From Campylobacter sp. RM10537 (GTDB lineage Bacteria; Campylobacterota; Campylobacteria; Campylobacterales; Campylobacteraceae): a stretch of DNA of 64,000 nt. Each line of letters opens with the position of its first letter. The stretch's first letter is position 1. Below, one piece after another: positions 1-9,764 of this stretch. The position numbers and the translations under genes are program-made. The stretch covers positions 806,001 through 870,000 of the forward strand of contig NZ_CP059597.1 in the NCBI RefSeq assembly GCF_022369435.1. Reading direction: 5' to 3'. The notes below the pieces were generated by a model. It had not been told where the DNA came from. It was given only the letters and a program-made list of their open reading frames with translations, and did no database searches.

Positions 1-352
1 TTTTAGCTTTTTTAATATATTTATTTAAATTAAAATAACCACCTATAAATTTATCTTGATCTGCTTTTATTAATACTTCGCCTAGCATGTAAGATAAATG
101 AAAATAGCATTTTAAAGCTTCATTATAGTCAGGACATTGTTTTAATTCAGGATATTTAAGAGTAGGAAAGACTTTGATGGTTTCTTGATAGATTTGTTTT
201 TCTTTTTTGTGTTGTTTTTTAATGTTATAAAGTTTTTTAAATAAGCTTAAATACCCCCCCCCGCCATTTTTATCATATTCAATCATAGTTTGACCTAATT
301 TATAAGCTAAATGATTTTTAATTCTTTCTACAGCTGAGTTGGGGTTATGCAT
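1..352 (-). CDS. Phase-variable surface-sugar transferase-like protein, N-terminal part (3' end outside window)
   Basis: The reading frame is open from an ATG at 352 to the left edge (about 117 codons seen), with AAGGA about 8 nt upstream of the start. The protein begins MHNPNSAVERIKNHLAYKLG and continues with basic helical repeats (LSYMLGEVLIKAD, GGYFNLNKYIKK). From memory, this start is typical of Campylobacter proteins that share an N-terminal region, including the capsule methyl-phosphoramidate transferases Cj1421/Cj1422 and other DUF2972-type proteins. The catalytic half is outside the window, so the exact activity cannot be called. Residues 31-33 are encoded by nine consecutive G on the coding strand, and the frame is open in this copy. 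Its place downstream of metK, away from the capsule locus, is unusual. Confidence 0.6.
   Translation of the reverse strand, partial: MHNPNSAVERIKNHLAYKLGQTMIEYDKNGGGGYLSLFKKLYNIKKQHKKEKQIYQETIKVFPTLKYPELKQCPDYNEALKCYFHLSYMLGEVLIKADQDKFIGGYFNLNKYIKKAK
254..262 (-). repeat. Homopolymeric G9 tract (C9 on + strand) in the edge gene
   Basis: Nine C on the + strand read as nine G in the leftward gene, encoding Gly31-Gly33 after a GGC glycine codon. Tracts of this length slip during Campylobacter replication and switch genes on and off. With nine bases the frame continues to the window edge (ON as far as seen). Gain or loss of one base would truncate the protein soon after residue 33. Confidence 0.85.
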
Positions 353-430
353 GGTGAGAGTCCTTAATATGATAAATTTATTTATAAGGGAGGTATTGTA
401 TAAGAATTTGGTTTAAAAATAGGTAAGGGT

Positions 431-453
431 AAAAGCCCTTTTTAAGGACTTTT
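431..453. terminator. Putative terminator hairpin downstream of metK
   Basis: A 10-bp stem (arms 431-440 and 444-453, one G-T wobble) with a 3-nt loop overlaps the metK stop codon. On the + strand it is followed by a T-rich run, and on the - strand by a looser T-rich stretch. It may therefore stop transcripts from either side. Judged by eye only. Confidence 0.5.
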
Positions 454-1651
454 ATTTTTTTAGGCTTTTAAATTGCTCTAATGCATCTAGCTTTTCCCAA
501 GGATAATCTTTCTGACCAACTTGTCCTCTAGCTGCAACATCAGCATATAAAAAAGTTTCTTTACTTGGCTTATCAAGTCCAAATTTATCACGTATCCAAT
601 TAGGTGTTAAAGAGAAATTTTCCATTACAAAATCACTCAAAACCTCATCACTCACACTAGTATTGGTTCCCATGCAATCCACGCTTACGGAAGTTGGTCT
701 TGCAACACCTATGGCATAACTTAATTGAACAATACATTTTTTCGCAAGTTTAGCTGCTACAATATTTTTAGCAAGCCACCTTCCTGCATAAAGTCCGCTA
801 CGATCAACCTTAGTATAATCTTTGCTTGATTGCGCACCTCCACCGATTGGAGAATATCCGCCAAAACTATCCACAATAAGCTTTCTTCCAGTTAAACCAC
901 TATCATGTAATGAAGAGTGATTAACATATTTTCCAGTAGGATTGATTAGAATTCTAGTTTTTTCTGGATTAAAAAGTTCTTTTGGTAAATTCGTATCTAA
1001 AATAAGTTTCATTACTAAAGATCTTAAATCTTCAATCTTCATGCTTTCCACGCAAGGAGCTGAAACAACTATAGTATGAATGCTTTGTGGCATACAATTT
1101 TCAAAATTCTCTTTTGTACCATAATCAATGGTCACTTGAGTTTTAATATCTACTCCAAGTTCATGTGGATGAGCTTTTGCATAAGCATAAACCTTATCAC
1201 AAAGCATTCTTGCATAAGAAATAGCTGCAGGCATATATTCATCAGCTTCACAACTTGCAAAACCAAACATTATACCTTGATCTCCAGCTCCCGTTTCTCC
1301 ATCTTCTTGATCAACACCTTGATTGATATCAGGACTTTGTTCATTTAAAAATACCATAACATCAATTTCATCAGGATGCAAGCATTGTTCTTTGCTAAAA
1401 TGCCCTGCTCCATCATAACCAATATTTCTTAAAACATCTCTAACTAAATTATCGTAATCAGATTTATTGAGTTTGTGATTTGATTTTACTTCTCCTCCAA
1501 TCACAATCTTATTTCCTGCGACAAAAACCTCACTCGCCACCCTTGAATTTTTGTCATTTTTCAAGAGTATATCCACTATTGTATCAGCGATTATATCAGC
1601 GCATTTATCAGGATGACCAGCGCTTACGACTTCTGAAGTGAATAGATACAT
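452..1651 (-). CDS. metK: S-adenosylmethionine synthase
   Basis: Makes S-adenosylmethionine from methionine and ATP in the cytoplasm, supplying methyl groups for all methyltransferases, including PrmA and the LOS methyltransferase in this window. The 399-residue protein has the family motifs in order: GHPDK near residue 13, GAGDQGIMFG near 121, the glycine-rich GGYSPIGGGAQSSKD and TKVDRS. The GAQSSKDYTKVDRS variant differs from the common GAFSGKDPTKVDRS form but, as I recall, is usual in Campylobacter. AAAGGA precedes the ATG. It is transcribed alone, divergently from pyrB. In C. jejuni 11168 a transporter gene (Cj1097) lies between metK and pyrB; here only 171 bp separate them. Confidence 0.97.
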   Translation of the reverse strand: MYLFTSEVVSAGHPDKCADIIADTIVDILLKNDKNSRVASEVFVAGNKIVIGGEVKSNHKLNKSDYDNLVRDVLRNIGYDGAGHFSKEQCLHPDEIDVMVFLNEQSPDINQGVDQEDGETGAGDQGIMFGFASCEADEYMPAAISYARMLCDKVYAYAKAHPHELGVDIKTQVTIDYGTKENFENCMPQSIHTIVVSAPCVESMKIEDLRSLVMKLILDTNLPKELFNPEKTRILINPTGKYVNHSSLHDSGLTGRKLIVDSFGGYSPIGGGAQSSKDYTKVDRSGLYAGRWLAKNIVAAKLAKKCIVQLSYAIGVARPTSVSVDCMGTNTSVSDEVLSDFVMENFSLTPNWIRDKFGLDKPSKETFLYADVAARGQVGQKDYPWEKLDALEQFKSLKK

Positions 1652-1687
1652 AAAAAATCCTTTTAGTTTTAAAATAAAAACCTAATT

Positions 1688-1693
1688 ATTATA
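1688..1693 (-). promoter_or_regulatory. Putative sigma-70 -10 box for metK
   Basis: TATAAT on the - strand, preceded by a T-rich stretch as in Campylobacter housekeeping promoters, which lack a clear -35 box. It lies about 37 bp upstream of the metK ATG, so the leader would be about 30 nt. Confidence 0.5.
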
Positions 1694-1822
1694 ACTAAAA
1701 ATAAATTTACACTGCATTAATCAATATAATAAAAATTTATAAATATTAAGAAAAATTTCGATAAAATTAAAAATATTTTATTAGCTTTAAAAATTTTTGT
1801 TTTAATTTTTGGCGAGGCAATC

Positions 1823-2704
1823 ATGAAACATCTTATTACAACAAGAGATTTTAGCAATAATGAGATTATAAAGCTTTTTAAGGAAGCTAAAGAGTTTTTA
1901 GATGAAAAACCTAGAGATTTTCTTAAAGAAAAAAGCATTACGACTATTTTTTTTGAAAACTCAACTCGAACTCTTTCATCTTTTGAGAGCGCAGCTCGAA
2001 GACTAGGAGCAAGAGTTTTACGCTTAGACGTTTCAAGATCAAGCTCGAGCAAAGGTGAAACGCTTTATGATACTGCTGCAAATTTAGATGCAATGCATCC
2101 TCATGCTATCATTATAAGACATGCGAATTCTGGGGCGCCCTATATCTTATCTTCATGTGTTCATTGCCCAGTTATCAATGGTGGAGATGGAAAGCATGCA
2201 CATCCTACACAAGCCTTGCTTGATTTATTTACCATTTATGAACATTTTCAAGGAGACATTGAAAATAAAAAAATTCTAATAGTTGGAGATATAAAAAATT
2301 CTCGCGTTGCTTCTTCTAATATTGAACTTCTAAGTCGTTTTGGTGTAAAAATTACTTTAGTTGCTCCACCCCATTTTATGCCCAATTCATCCTTGCCTAA
2401 ATCTTATCATTTAAATGAAGGATTAATTGAAGAGGCCGATATTATAATGAGTTTAAGAACTCAAGTTGAAAGACATGAAAAGATAGTTTATGCATCACTA
2501 AAAGATTATGCTAATGATTTTTGTATTAATTCCAAACTTATAAAAAATAAGAAACTTATTTTACTTCATCCTGGCCCTGTTAATAGAAATATTGATATCA
2601 GCGATGAAGTTATGAGGGATCAAAAAACTTTAATTTTAAAACAAGTAAAAAATGGTGTTGCGATTAGAATGGCTGTTTTAAAAAAATTAATTTTAGAAAA
2701 CTAA
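1823..2704 (+). CDS. pyrB: Aspartate carbamoyltransferase catalytic subunit
   Basis: Condenses carbamoyl phosphate with aspartate, the committed step of de novo pyrimidine synthesis. The 293-residue protein shows the carbamoyl-phosphate loop FFENSTRT near residues 45-52, [11 protein letters not shown] in the middle and HPGPVNRN near the C-terminus. A GAGG sequence about 8 nt upstream supports the ATG at 1823. pepF starts 9 nt downstream, so pyrB probably leads a long co-directional run extending to aat. No regulatory chain (pyrI) is present nearby. Confidence 0.97.
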   Translation: MKHLITTRDFSNNEIIKLFKEAKEFLDEKPRDFLKEKSITTIFFENSTRTLSSFESAARRLGARVLRLDVSRSSSSKGETLYDTAANLDAMHPHAIIIRHANSGAPYILSSCVHCPVINGGDGKHAHPTQALLDLFTIYEHFQGDIENKKILIVGDIKNSRVASSNIELLSRFGVKITLVAPPHFMPNSSLPKSYHLNEGLIEEADIIMSLRTQVERHEKIVYASLKDYANDFCINSKLIKNKKLILLHPGPVNRNIDISDEVMRDQKTLILKQVKNGVAIRMAVLKKLILEN

Positions 2705-2713
2705 GGAAAAAAG

Positions 2714-4426
2714 ATGACTCAATGGGATCTTAGCATACTTTTTCAAAATGACAAAGAATTAGAAAATTACACATCTTGTTGTATTAATGAAACAGAGTTG
2801 TTTAAAAAAAAATATGAAAATAAACTAGAATCTCTTACTCCAGCACAATTTTTAAACACTCTTAAAGAATATGAAAATTTAAATTTAAAACTTAATAAAA
2901 TAATGACTTATGCTTATTTATGCTTTGCAAAAGATACTTCCAAAGGCTCTTTTTATGCTCAATATGAACAAGAATGTCAAAAAGCTGAAGAAAATTTATT
3001 ATTTTTTGAACTTGAATTTTGCATGATAAATGAAAATAAAGCTAAAGAATTTATAACATTTTGCGAGGATTATCATTTTTATCTTACAAATTTAATCAAA
3101 AATAAAAGATATAATTTAAGCCAAAAAGAAGAACGTGTAATGCTTTATATGTCTAATACCGGAGCAAATGCTTTTAGCCGTCTTTTTGATGAGAGTATGA
3201 GTTCTTTAAAAATATCTTTTGAAGATCAAAAATTAAGCGAAGAAGAAATTTTAAGCAAATTATATGATCATGATAGAAAAATTAGAAAAAAGGCAGCAAA
3301 AAAATTTACCAAAGCTTTAAATAAAAATATAAATTTACTTACCTTTATTCTTAATATGATAAAAACAGAACTTAAAAATATTTGCATTTTACGTGGCTAT
3401 GAAGACGCAGAAACTCCAAGACATTTAAAAAATCAAATTTCTAAAAAAAGCGTTGATTCTCTTATAAAAATAACTCAAAAAAATTTCTTACTTGTAGAGC
3501 GTTTTTATAAAAAGAAAAAACAAATTTTAGGATTTGATACATTAAAAGACTATGATCGTTATGCTCCAATTGGAAAAGAAGTGAATTTTAGTTTTGAAGA
3601 AAGCAAAAAAATTGTCCTAGAGGCTTTTTATGATTTTTCACCTATTTTTGGAGATATTGCAAAAGAAGCCTTTGAACAAGGATGGATCGATGTTTACCCT
3701 AAAGATAGAAAACAAGGAGGAGCTTTCTCTCATTCTGCTACACCAGATTCTCATCCTTTTATTTTGCTTAATTACACTAATAAAAGAAGAGACCTTTTTA
3801 CTCTAGCACATGAGCTAGGACACACTATCCATCAAAAATTATCTTATAATGTATCTTTTTTAAATCAAGATACACCGCTAACAACAGCTGAAACAGCTTC
3901 AGTTTTTGCAGAAATGCTAGTTTTTGATTATATTAAAAATAAATTAAAAAAAGAAGAGCTCATTGCTCTTTATGCTGCAAAAATTGAAGATATTTTTGCC
4001 ACACTTTATAGACAAATTAATTTTACTTGTTTTGAAAGACGTATTCATAGCTATAAACATGAATTAAATAGTGAAGAAATTTCTAAAATTTGGATGGAAG
4101 AATCTCAAAAAATGTTTAAAGAAAGTGTAGATTTAACAAAAAATTATGCACTTTGGTGGAGCTATATCCCACATTTTATCCATACCCCATTTTACTGCTA
4201 TGCTTATGCCTATGCACAACTTTTAGTGCTAGCATTTTATGGACTTTACAAAAGAAAGGAAAAGAAAAATTTTAAAGAACTTTATATAAAAATGCTTTCT
4301 TTAGGAGGAAGTGTTAGTCCAAAAGAACTTGTTTCAATGTTTGGCCTTGATATAGAAAATGAAAATTTTTGGGAAATTGGCATCATGGAAATCAAACAAA
4401 TTATTGATGAATTTATGGAGTTATAA
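2714..4426 (+). CDS. pepF: Oligoendopeptidase F, M3 family zinc metallopeptidase
   Basis: Cytoplasmic peptidase that cleaves medium-length peptides. The 570-residue protein has the M3 zinc site HELGH at residues 366-370, followed by TAETASVFAEM, which supplies the downstream glutamate ligand. Length and layout (helical N-terminal half, catalytic C-terminal half) match PepF. AAGGAAAAAAG precedes the ATG. Its stop codon overlaps the start of the next gene (TAATG), suggesting translational coupling. Confidence 0.93.
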   Translation: MTQWDLSILFQNDKELENYTSCCINETELFKKKYENKLESLTPAQFLNTLKEYENLNLKLNKIMTYAYLCFAKDTSKGSFYAQYEQECQKAEENLLFFELEFCMINENKAKEFITFCEDYHFYLTNLIKNKRYNLSQKEERVMLYMSNTGANAFSRLFDESMSSLKISFEDQKLSEEEILSKLYDHDRKIRKKAAKKFTKALNKNINLLTFILNMIKTELKNICILRGYEDAETPRHLKNQISKKSVDSLIKITQKNFLLVERFYKKKKQILGFDTLKDYDRYAPIGKEVNFSFEESKKIVLEAFYDFSPIFGDIAKEAFEQGWIDVYPKDRKQGGAFSHSATPDSHPFILLNYTNKRRDLFTLAHELGHTIHQKLSYNVSFLNQDTPLTTAETASVFAEMLVFDYIKNKLKKEELIALYAAKIEDIFATLYRQINFTCFERRIHSYKHELNSEEISKIWMEESQKMFKESVDLTKNYALWWSYIPHFIHTPFYCYAYAYAQLLVLAFYGLYKRKEKKNFKELYIKMLSLGGSVSPKELVSMFGLDIENENFWEIGIMEIKQIIDEFMEL

Positions 4427-4863
4427 TGCTAGAATCAATTTTAAAAAATGAAAATTTTATCAATTTAATGCAAGAAAATTGTTTTCATGTCATACAAAAT
4501 TTAATTCAAAACAATATAGAATTCTCAATAGTTGCCAATACCCAATTTATAGACTTTAATCCTATTTTGCCACCAGAATTAGATGTTAAAAAAAATCCTT
4601 ATGCACTTTTTGTTTTAGGTGGTTATACTTTTAGCTCTATAGAATTAGAAAAAGAATATATACAATTTCACGCCGGTTTTGGCCCAGATGATTTTGATAG
4701 CTTTGTTAAAGTTGATCTTGGAGCTATCACTCAAATTCAAGTAGAAAATAGCGTTATCTTTGTTAATTTTAGTTTTTATAAGCGCAAAAATAAACAGAAT
4801 TTACAAAATTCTAAAAATATTTTTTTACAAAACCCAAACAATTTAAATCTTTTAAAAAAATGA
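4426..4863 (+). CDS. Conserved hypothetical protein; possible SspB-like protease adaptor
   Basis: A 145-residue protein in the position of C. jejuni Cj1100, whose function I do not know. It overlaps pepF by 1 nt and the helicase by 4 nt. It has an N-terminal helix (about residues 5-30), then a strand-rich core with GGYTFSSIELEKEYIQF and HAGFGPDDFDSFVKVDLGAI, then a basic, Asn/Lys-rich tail. The order 'hydrophobic strand, I-x-F-x-A-x-FG, then V-x-V-x-x-A/G-I' resembles the ClpXP adaptor SspB by eye. SspB also has a disordered tail that docks to ClpX. This resemblance is an inference; no search was possible. Confidence 0.8.
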   Translation: MLESILKNENFINLMQENCFHVIQNLIQNNIEFSIVANTQFIDFNPILPPELDVKKNPYALFVLGGYTFSSIELEKEYIQFHAGFGPDDFDSFVKVDLGAITQIQVENSVIFVNFSFYKRKNKQNLQNSKNIFLQNPNNLNLLKK

Positions 4864-6902
4864 ATTTATTTAAAGGTTTAAATCCTAGTCAAATAGAAGC
4901 AGCTTCTCATATTGATGGTGCTATGCTTATTTTAGCAGGTGCTGGTAGTGGCAAAACAAAAACTATCACAACTCGCCTAGCCCATCTTATCAAAGAAGTT
5001 GGAATTCCAGCTTCAAATACTTTAACTCTAACCTTTACCAATAAAGCAGCAAGCGTAATGAGAACAAGAGCCTTAGCTCTGATCAATAGTTATTCTAATC
5101 CACTTTTGTGCACTTTTCATAAATTTGGGTTAATGTTTTTAAGAATGCATATTGAAAAACTTAATCGAAAAAATGATTTTATTGTCATAGATAGCGACGA
5201 TGCAAAAAAAATCTTAAAAGAAATAGCTGATGATTCCAAAGAAAATATCTCTACTATTTTACATTTTATCTCTACTTGTAAAAATATTGCCAAAAACTCT
5301 AATGAAATTTTAAAAGATTTAGAAACTATAGAAAATTCAGATAAAACTTATGCAAAATATTATCAAAAATATCAAGATTATCTTTTGAAGTATAATTTTG
5401 TTGATTTTGACGACTTGTTGCTTTTACCTTATCAAATTTTAGAGAATGATCTAGAATTTGCCAAAACTCAAAGTAATATTTATCAATATATAACCGTTGA
5501 TGAATATCAAGATACTAATACTTTGCAGTATAAAATTTTAAAAAAACTTTGCACCTCTCATGAAAATATCTGCGTTGTAGGAGATGATGATCAAAGTATT
5601 TATGGCTGGAGAGGTGCTAAAATAGAAAATATTTTAAATTTTCAAAACCAATTTGATAATGTTAAGCTTGTAAAATTAGAACAAAATTATCGTTCTGTAG
5701 GATCAATTTTAAATGCTGCAAATATTTTAATTGAGCATAATAAAAAAAGACTAGGTAAAACTTTAGTTTGCACTAAAGATCATGGAGAAGAAATAAACAT
5801 TTTCTATAGCGATGATGAAAAAAAAGAAAGTGATATTATCTGTAAAAAAATCAAAGAACTACTTAACAATAATACCCCCTCAAATGAAATCGCTGTATTA
5901 TTTCGAGTCAATGCACTCTCTAGAGCCATCGAAGAAGCTTTTATGCGTGAAAAAATTGCCTATAAACTACTTAGCGGCATGCGTTTTTATGAAAGATTGG
6001 AAATTAAAGATTTAATTGCCTATCTTCGTTTTCTTGCTAATACCGAAGATGATTTTTCATTAAAACGCATTATTAATCGCCCAAAAAGAGGTATCGGAGA
6101 AAGCAGTATAAAAAAATTTGAAGAATATGCTAAAAAAGAAAAAATTTCTCTTTTTGAAGCATTATGTAATCCTAATCTTATCAGTTCAAAAAAAACAAAT
6201 CGTGAGATACAAAAATTTATTAATATTATCCATGAATTATTAGAATGTCAAAATTTAAAACAACTTATTGAGCAATTTGAAGAAAAAATTAAATTAAAAG
6301 ATTTTTACAAAGAACAAATTGATGCAGAAGATAGAGTTGCTAATATCAGCGAATTTTATGCCAATCTTAATGATAAAATTAAACAAGATGAAAATCTCAA
6401 ATTAAATGATTTTTTAAATGAAATTTCGCTTTTAAGTGATCAAGATGGCCTAGATAGTGATTGCATTTATATCATGAGCGTTCATGCAAGTAAGGGCTTA
6501 GAATTTGATCACGTCTTTATTATAGGTCTTGAAGAAGGATTTTTTCCAGTAGATAATTCAGATATAGAAGAAGAAAGACGCCTTGCTTATGTTGCAATAA
6601 CAAGAGCAAAAAAACAACTTCATTTAAGTGTCTCTAGCTCAAGATTTTATCGTGGATCAAGAACCAAACTTTTTCCTAGTAGATTTTTGGAAGAAAGTAG
6701 ACTTAGCAAAAGCAAATCTTCTTATTTTACCTCTCAAAAAAACACATCAAATTATAAAAAAGGTGATTTGGTAAAACATAAAATTTTTGGAATAGGAAGA
6801 ATTACAAGTGTTATTAAAAATGGTAAAGAAGAAAGATTAAAAATCAATTTTGGTGGTATAGAGCGTACAATTTTATCAAGTTTTGTAGAAGGTGTAATAT
6901 GA
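4860..6902 (+). CDS. UvrD/Rep/PcrA-type superfamily 1 DNA helicase
   Basis: ATP-dependent 3'-5' DNA helicase acting in repair or replication restart. The 680-residue protein has all SF1A motifs in order: GAGSGKT (Walker A, about residue 27), TFTNKAA (Ia), VDEYQDTN (II), [13 protein letters not shown] (III), QNYRS (IV), VHASKGLEF (V) and VAITRAKKQ (VI). A C-terminal Tudor-like extension ([14 protein letters not shown]) is typical of PcrA and UvrD and is thought to contact RNA polymerase. Campylobacter has more than one helicase of this type, so I give no symbol. It overlaps its neighbours by 4 nt on both sides. Confidence 0.93.
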   Translation: MNLFKGLNPSQIEAASHIDGAMLILAGAGSGKTKTITTRLAHLIKEVGIPASNTLTLTFTNKAASVMRTRALALINSYSNPLLCTFHKFGLMFLRMHIEKLNRKNDFIVIDSDDAKKILKEIADDSKENISTILHFISTCKNIAKNSNEILKDLETIENSDKTYAKYYQKYQDYLLKYNFVDFDDLLLLPYQILENDLEFAKTQSNIYQYITVDEYQDTNTLQYKILKKLCTSHENICVVGDDDQSIYGWRGAKIENILNFQNQFDNVKLVKLEQNYRSVGSILNAANILIEHNKKRLGKTLVCTKDHGEEINIFYSDDEKKESDIICKKIKELLNNNTPSNEIAVLFRVNALSRAIEEAFMREKIAYKLLSGMRFYERLEIKDLIAYLRFLANTEDDFSLKRIINRPKRGIGESSIKKFEEYAKKEKISLFEALCNPNLISSKKTNREIQKFINIIHELLECQNLKQLIEQFEEKIKLKDFYKEQIDAEDRVANISEFYANLNDKIKQDENLKLNDFLNEISLLSDQDGLDSDCIYIMSVHASKGLEFDHVFIIGLEEGFFPVDNSDIEEERRLAYVAITRAKKQLHLSVSSSRFYRGSRTKLFPSRFLEESRLSKSKSSYFTSQKNTSNYKKGDLVKHKIFGIGRITSVIKNGKEERLKINFGGIERTILSSFVEGVI

Positions 6903-7717
6903 ATAGAATTTTCGCTGCATTTAAACCTGCAGAAATAAGTTCCAATCATTTTTTAAACCAATTAAAGAAAAAATATAATAATAAAAAAGCAGGCTATTCT
7001 GGAACTTTAGATCCTTTTGCTAAAGGTATTTTAATTGTTGCTTTTGGACAATACACTAAACTTTTTCAATTTTTAAAAAAAACTCCAAAAATTTATCGAG
7101 CAACCATATGGCTTGGTGTAAAATCTTTAAGTCTTGATAATAAAAACATACAAGAGATAAAAACTTTAAAACCTTTTAATTTCTCAACTCTTGAAAGAAT
7201 CAGCAAAGAACTTTTGGGTTTAATTGATTATTTTCCTCCTCAATTTAGCGCTAAAAAAATCGAAGGAAAAAGAGCCTATGAATTCGCAAAAAAAGGAGAA
7301 ATTGTCAAATTAAAGTCTTGCACAATGGAAATTTTTTCTTGTAAAATTTTACATTATAATCATCCTTTTTTAAATATCGAAATTAGTGTTAGCGAAGGAT
7401 CTTATATAAGATCTTATTGTGAAATTTTTGCTCAAAAATTAGGCATTAATGCTACCTTAAGTTCATTAGAACGCATAAAAGAAGGAAAATTTGTTTATAA
7501 TAATGAAAAAGAAATTAATGTGTTAGAATATCTTGATTTAAAACCTAATTTTATTTGGGATTTAAATAAGCTTGAAAATGGGACTAAGTTAAATTTAAAC
7601 GATCTTAAATATCAAGATAGTGGAAGTTACTATATAGAAAATGAAAAATATTTTAGCATTATTAATATTAATGAAAATAAGGTAAAATATCTTTTAAATA
7701 AGGTTGAAAAATGTTAA
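6899..7717 (+). CDS. truB: tRNA pseudouridine-55 synthase
   Basis: Converts uridine 55 of the tRNA T-loop to pseudouridine. The 272-residue protein carries the TruB catalytic motif [19 protein letters not shown], whose Asp (in GTLDP) is the nucleophile. The later [18 protein letters not shown] segment is also typical. It starts with an ATGA overlap on the helicase stop and ends 7 nt inside csrA, so it sits in the middle of a translationally coupled run. Confidence 0.95.
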   Translation: MNRIFAAFKPAEISSNHFLNQLKKKYNNKKAGYSGTLDPFAKGILIVAFGQYTKLFQFLKKTPKIYRATIWLGVKSLSLDNKNIQEIKTLKPFNFSTLERISKELLGLIDYFPPQFSAKKIEGKRAYEFAKKGEIVKLKSCTMEIFSCKILHYNHPFLNIEISVSEGSYIRSYCEIFAQKLGINATLSSLERIKEGKFVYNNEKEINVLEYLDLKPNFIWDLNKLENGTKLNLNDLKYQDSGSYYIENEKYFSIININENKVKYLLNKVEKC

Positions 7718-7938
7718 TATTATCAAGAAAAGAAAATGAAAGTATTATTATTGGTGATGGCATAGAAATCAAGATAGTGCAAACCGGAAAAGGCTATGCA
7801 AAAATAGGTATTGATGCTCCAAAATCGTTAATGATTTTAAGAAAAGAATTAATGACTCAAATTAAAGATGAAAATTTACATTCTGTGGTTCAAAATGATA
7901 TCAGCCTAGATGATCTTAGTAAAAAATTAATTAAATGA
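7711..7938 (+). CDS. csrA: Carbon storage regulator, RNA-binding translational repressor
   Basis: A 75-residue homodimeric RNA-binding protein that blocks ribosome access at GGA-containing leaders. In C. jejuni it is known to control flagellin translation with FliW as antagonist. It begins [20 protein letters not shown], the canonical CsrA start, with the conserved [16 protein letters not shown] segment afterwards. The tail is longer than the 61-residue E. coli protein, as is usual in this class. It overlaps truB by 7 nt and ispE by 4 nt. Confidence 0.97.
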   Translation: MLILSRKENESIIIGDGIEIKIVQTGKGYAKIGIDAPKSLMILRKELMTQIKDENLHSVVQNDISLDDLSKKLIK

Positions 7939-8699
7939 AAGCATACGCCAAAGCAAATATTTTTTTAAAAATCGTAGGATTGGATACCCGAGGATATCAT
8001 CTTTTAATTTCTCGTTTTATTTTACTTAAAGATCTTTACGATGAGCTTTATTTAAGTAATGAGAAGACCCAAGAAGGCTTTGAAATCATAAGTGATTTTT
8101 ATTGCGAAAATAATATTATCAAAAAAGCTTATCATTTACTATGCAACTATGGTTACAAAAAAGAACTTGAAGAATTATTTAAAAATAAAAGTCTAAAACT
8201 TATAAAAAATATACCAACAGGTGCTGGACTTGGCGGTGGAAGTAGTAATTGTGCTAGTTTTTTAATTTTAATCAATGAAACTTTAAATTTAAAATTATCT
8301 ACACAAGAACTAATTAATTTAAGTATAAAACTAGGAAGCGATATTGCCTTTTTTTTAAGCGGATTTCATTCTGCAAATGTTAAGGGATGTGGAGAAATCA
8401 TTGATGCTTTTGAGGATGAAATTCCACATATTAATTGGACTTTTCCTCAAATTTTTTGCGACACAAACGAAGTTTATAAGGAATTTGATAAAAAAAAATA
8501 CGATTTTGAACTTAATCTTAAACAAGCCAAAATATATGAAAATTTAAGTACTAAAGAAATTCTTCAAATCTATAAAAACTTCGAGCTTAATGATTTATTT
8601 ACTCCTTGTGTATCTTTATATCCTAAAATGCTAAATTATTTAGAAAATCAATATTTTTTAAGTGGAAGCGGAAGTAGTGTTTTTAAGGTTTGCAAGTGA
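7935..8699 (+). CDS. ispE: 4-diphosphocytidyl-2-C-methyl-D-erythritol kinase
   Basis: GHMP kinase of the MEP isoprenoid pathway, phosphorylating the 2-hydroxyl of CDP-ME. The pathway supplies the undecaprenyl carrier used by Pgl and cell-wall synthesis. The 254-residue protein has the glycine-rich ATP loop [16 protein letters not shown] (about residues 94-109) and the C-terminal GHMP motif [11 protein letters not shown]. It is coupled by ATGA/GTGA overlaps with csrA and smpB. Confidence 0.94.
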   Translation: MKAYAKANIFLKIVGLDTRGYHLLISRFILLKDLYDELYLSNEKTQEGFEIISDFYCENNIIKKAYHLLCNYGYKKELEELFKNKSLKLIKNIPTGAGLGGGSSNCASFLILINETLNLKLSTQELINLSIKLGSDIAFFLSGFHSANVKGCGEIIDAFEDEIPHINWTFPQIFCDTNEVYKEFDKKKYDFELNLKQAKIYENLSTKEILQIYKNFELNDLFTPCVSLYPKMLNYLENQYFLSGSGSSVFKVCK

Positions 8700-9160
8700 A
8701 AATTATTGCTAGAAATAAAAAAGCTTTGTTTAATTATAACATTATAGAACGTTTTGAAGCTGGTATTGTTCTTAAGGGTAGCGAAGTAGTAGCCTTACGT
8801 GCTGGAAGAGCTAATTTGAAAGATTCTTTTGTTCGCATTATTAAAGGGGAGCTTTTTCTTTTAAATGCTCATATTGCATTATTAAACACTACTCATGCTT
8901 TTTACAAACATGAAGAAAGAGGTGCCAGAAAGCTATTGATGCATAAAAAGCAAATTGATAAACTTTTTGGTCGAGTTAGTATTGAAGGTTATACACTTGT
9001 CATATTAGATCTTTATTTTAATAATAAAAATAAAATCAAAGCAACTTTAGCTTTAGTTAAAGGCAAAAATTTACATGACAAGCGCGAAACCCTAAAAAAG
9101 AAACAAGCTGATTTAGATGCTAAAATGGCTTTAAAAAATATCAATAAAGGGATAGTATAA
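8696..9160 (+). CDS. smpB: SsrA (tmRNA)-binding protein
   Basis: Binds tmRNA and brings it to stalled ribosomes for trans-translation. The protein has the expected motifs [20 protein letters not shown] and LLMHKKQID, with a basic C-terminal tail. I chose the GTG at 8696 (154 residues, starting [11 protein letters not shown]). An AAGG lies 7 nt upstream, and the GTG overlaps the ispE stop by 4 nt. An upstream in-frame TTG at 8690 has no properly spaced ribosome site. No tmRNA gene lies in the window. Its nearness to clpS and clpA fits a shared protein-quality-control role. Confidence 0.94.
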   Translation: MKIIARNKKALFNYNIIERFEAGIVLKGSEVVALRAGRANLKDSFVRIIKGELFLLNAHIALLNTTHAFYKHEERGARKLLMHKKQIDKLFGRVSIEGYTLVILDLYFNNKNKIKATLALVKGKNLHDKRETLKKKQADLDAKMALKNINKGIV

Positions 9161-9161
9161 A

Positions 9162-9764
9162 ATGAAAAAAATTTTAACTCTAATTTGCGCGAGTATTATT
9201 TTTTTTCTTAATGCTTGCTCTCACGAAGAAAATATAAAAAATGATTATATGTTTGAAGAATATAAAAAAGGAGATAAAATTGTCCTAAAAAATATCAATG
9301 GAGGTACTAAAACTCTTATTCGAACAGACAAAGGATTTGTTGTTAAAGGAGAAGAAAATAAGGTTTTAATGATTGATTTTTTCGGCACTTTTTGCACCCC
9401 TTGCAAAGAAGAAGCTTTAAATCTTAGTAATCTTTGGAGAAATAATTCAGATAAACTCATTATTATCGGTCTAACACACTTTGAAGATGTTAGTGATGAT
9501 GTTGTAAAAAAATTTGCTAATGATTATGGAGCTTATTATTTTTTAAGTAATAGTTCTCAAAATGATCGCATTATTGCTCAAATTTTAAAAGATATTAATT
9601 ATCAAAGCATGGAACAATTACCTTTTAAAGTTGTTATAAAAAATGGAATTTATCAAAATCTTAGTGATTACTGGAACAACAATGCTCCTGTAAATTTTTA
9701 TCTTGGAAAGATTCCGACCCAATTAATCCAAGATGATCTAAATAGAATTTATAAAGAAAAATAA
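9162..9764 (+). CDS. Thioredoxin-like lipoprotein
   Basis: A 200-residue protein with a signal sequence and a lipobox (LNAC, Cys19), so it is predicted to be a lipid-anchored envelope protein. The thioredoxin fold follows, with active site FCTPCKE (CxxC) near residue 78 in the context MIDFFGTFCTPC. It corresponds in position to C. jejuni Cj1106, annotated as thioredoxin-like. It is probably a periplasmic disulfide reductase in the TlpA/ResA style. The substrate is unknown; cytochrome maturation is one possibility. It follows smpB by 1 nt and overlaps clpS by 1 nt. Confidence 0.88.
   Translation: MKKILTLICASIIFFLNACSHEENIKNDYMFEEYKKGDKIVLKNINGGTKTLIRTDKGFVVKGEENKVLMIDFFGTFCTPCKEEALNLSNLWRNNSDKLIIIGLTHFEDVSDDVVKKFANDYGAYYFLSNSSQNDRIIAQILKDINYQSMEQLPFKVVIKNGIYQNLSDYWNNNAPVNFYLGKIPTQLIQDDLNRIYKEK

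Noticed and set aside
1076-1348. Open frame on the + strand inside metK
   Set aside because: It is antisense to a fully conserved enzyme, has no family resemblance and no ribosome site; a shadow frame.
1717-2052. Open frame on the - strand overlapping the pyrB start
   Set aside because: Antisense to pyrB and its leader; composition reflects the reverse of pyrB codons.
8690-8695. TTG start for smpB two codons upstream
   Set aside because: The AAGG ribosome site is only 1 nt away from it, while the GTG at 8696 has normal spacing and the usual SmpB start.
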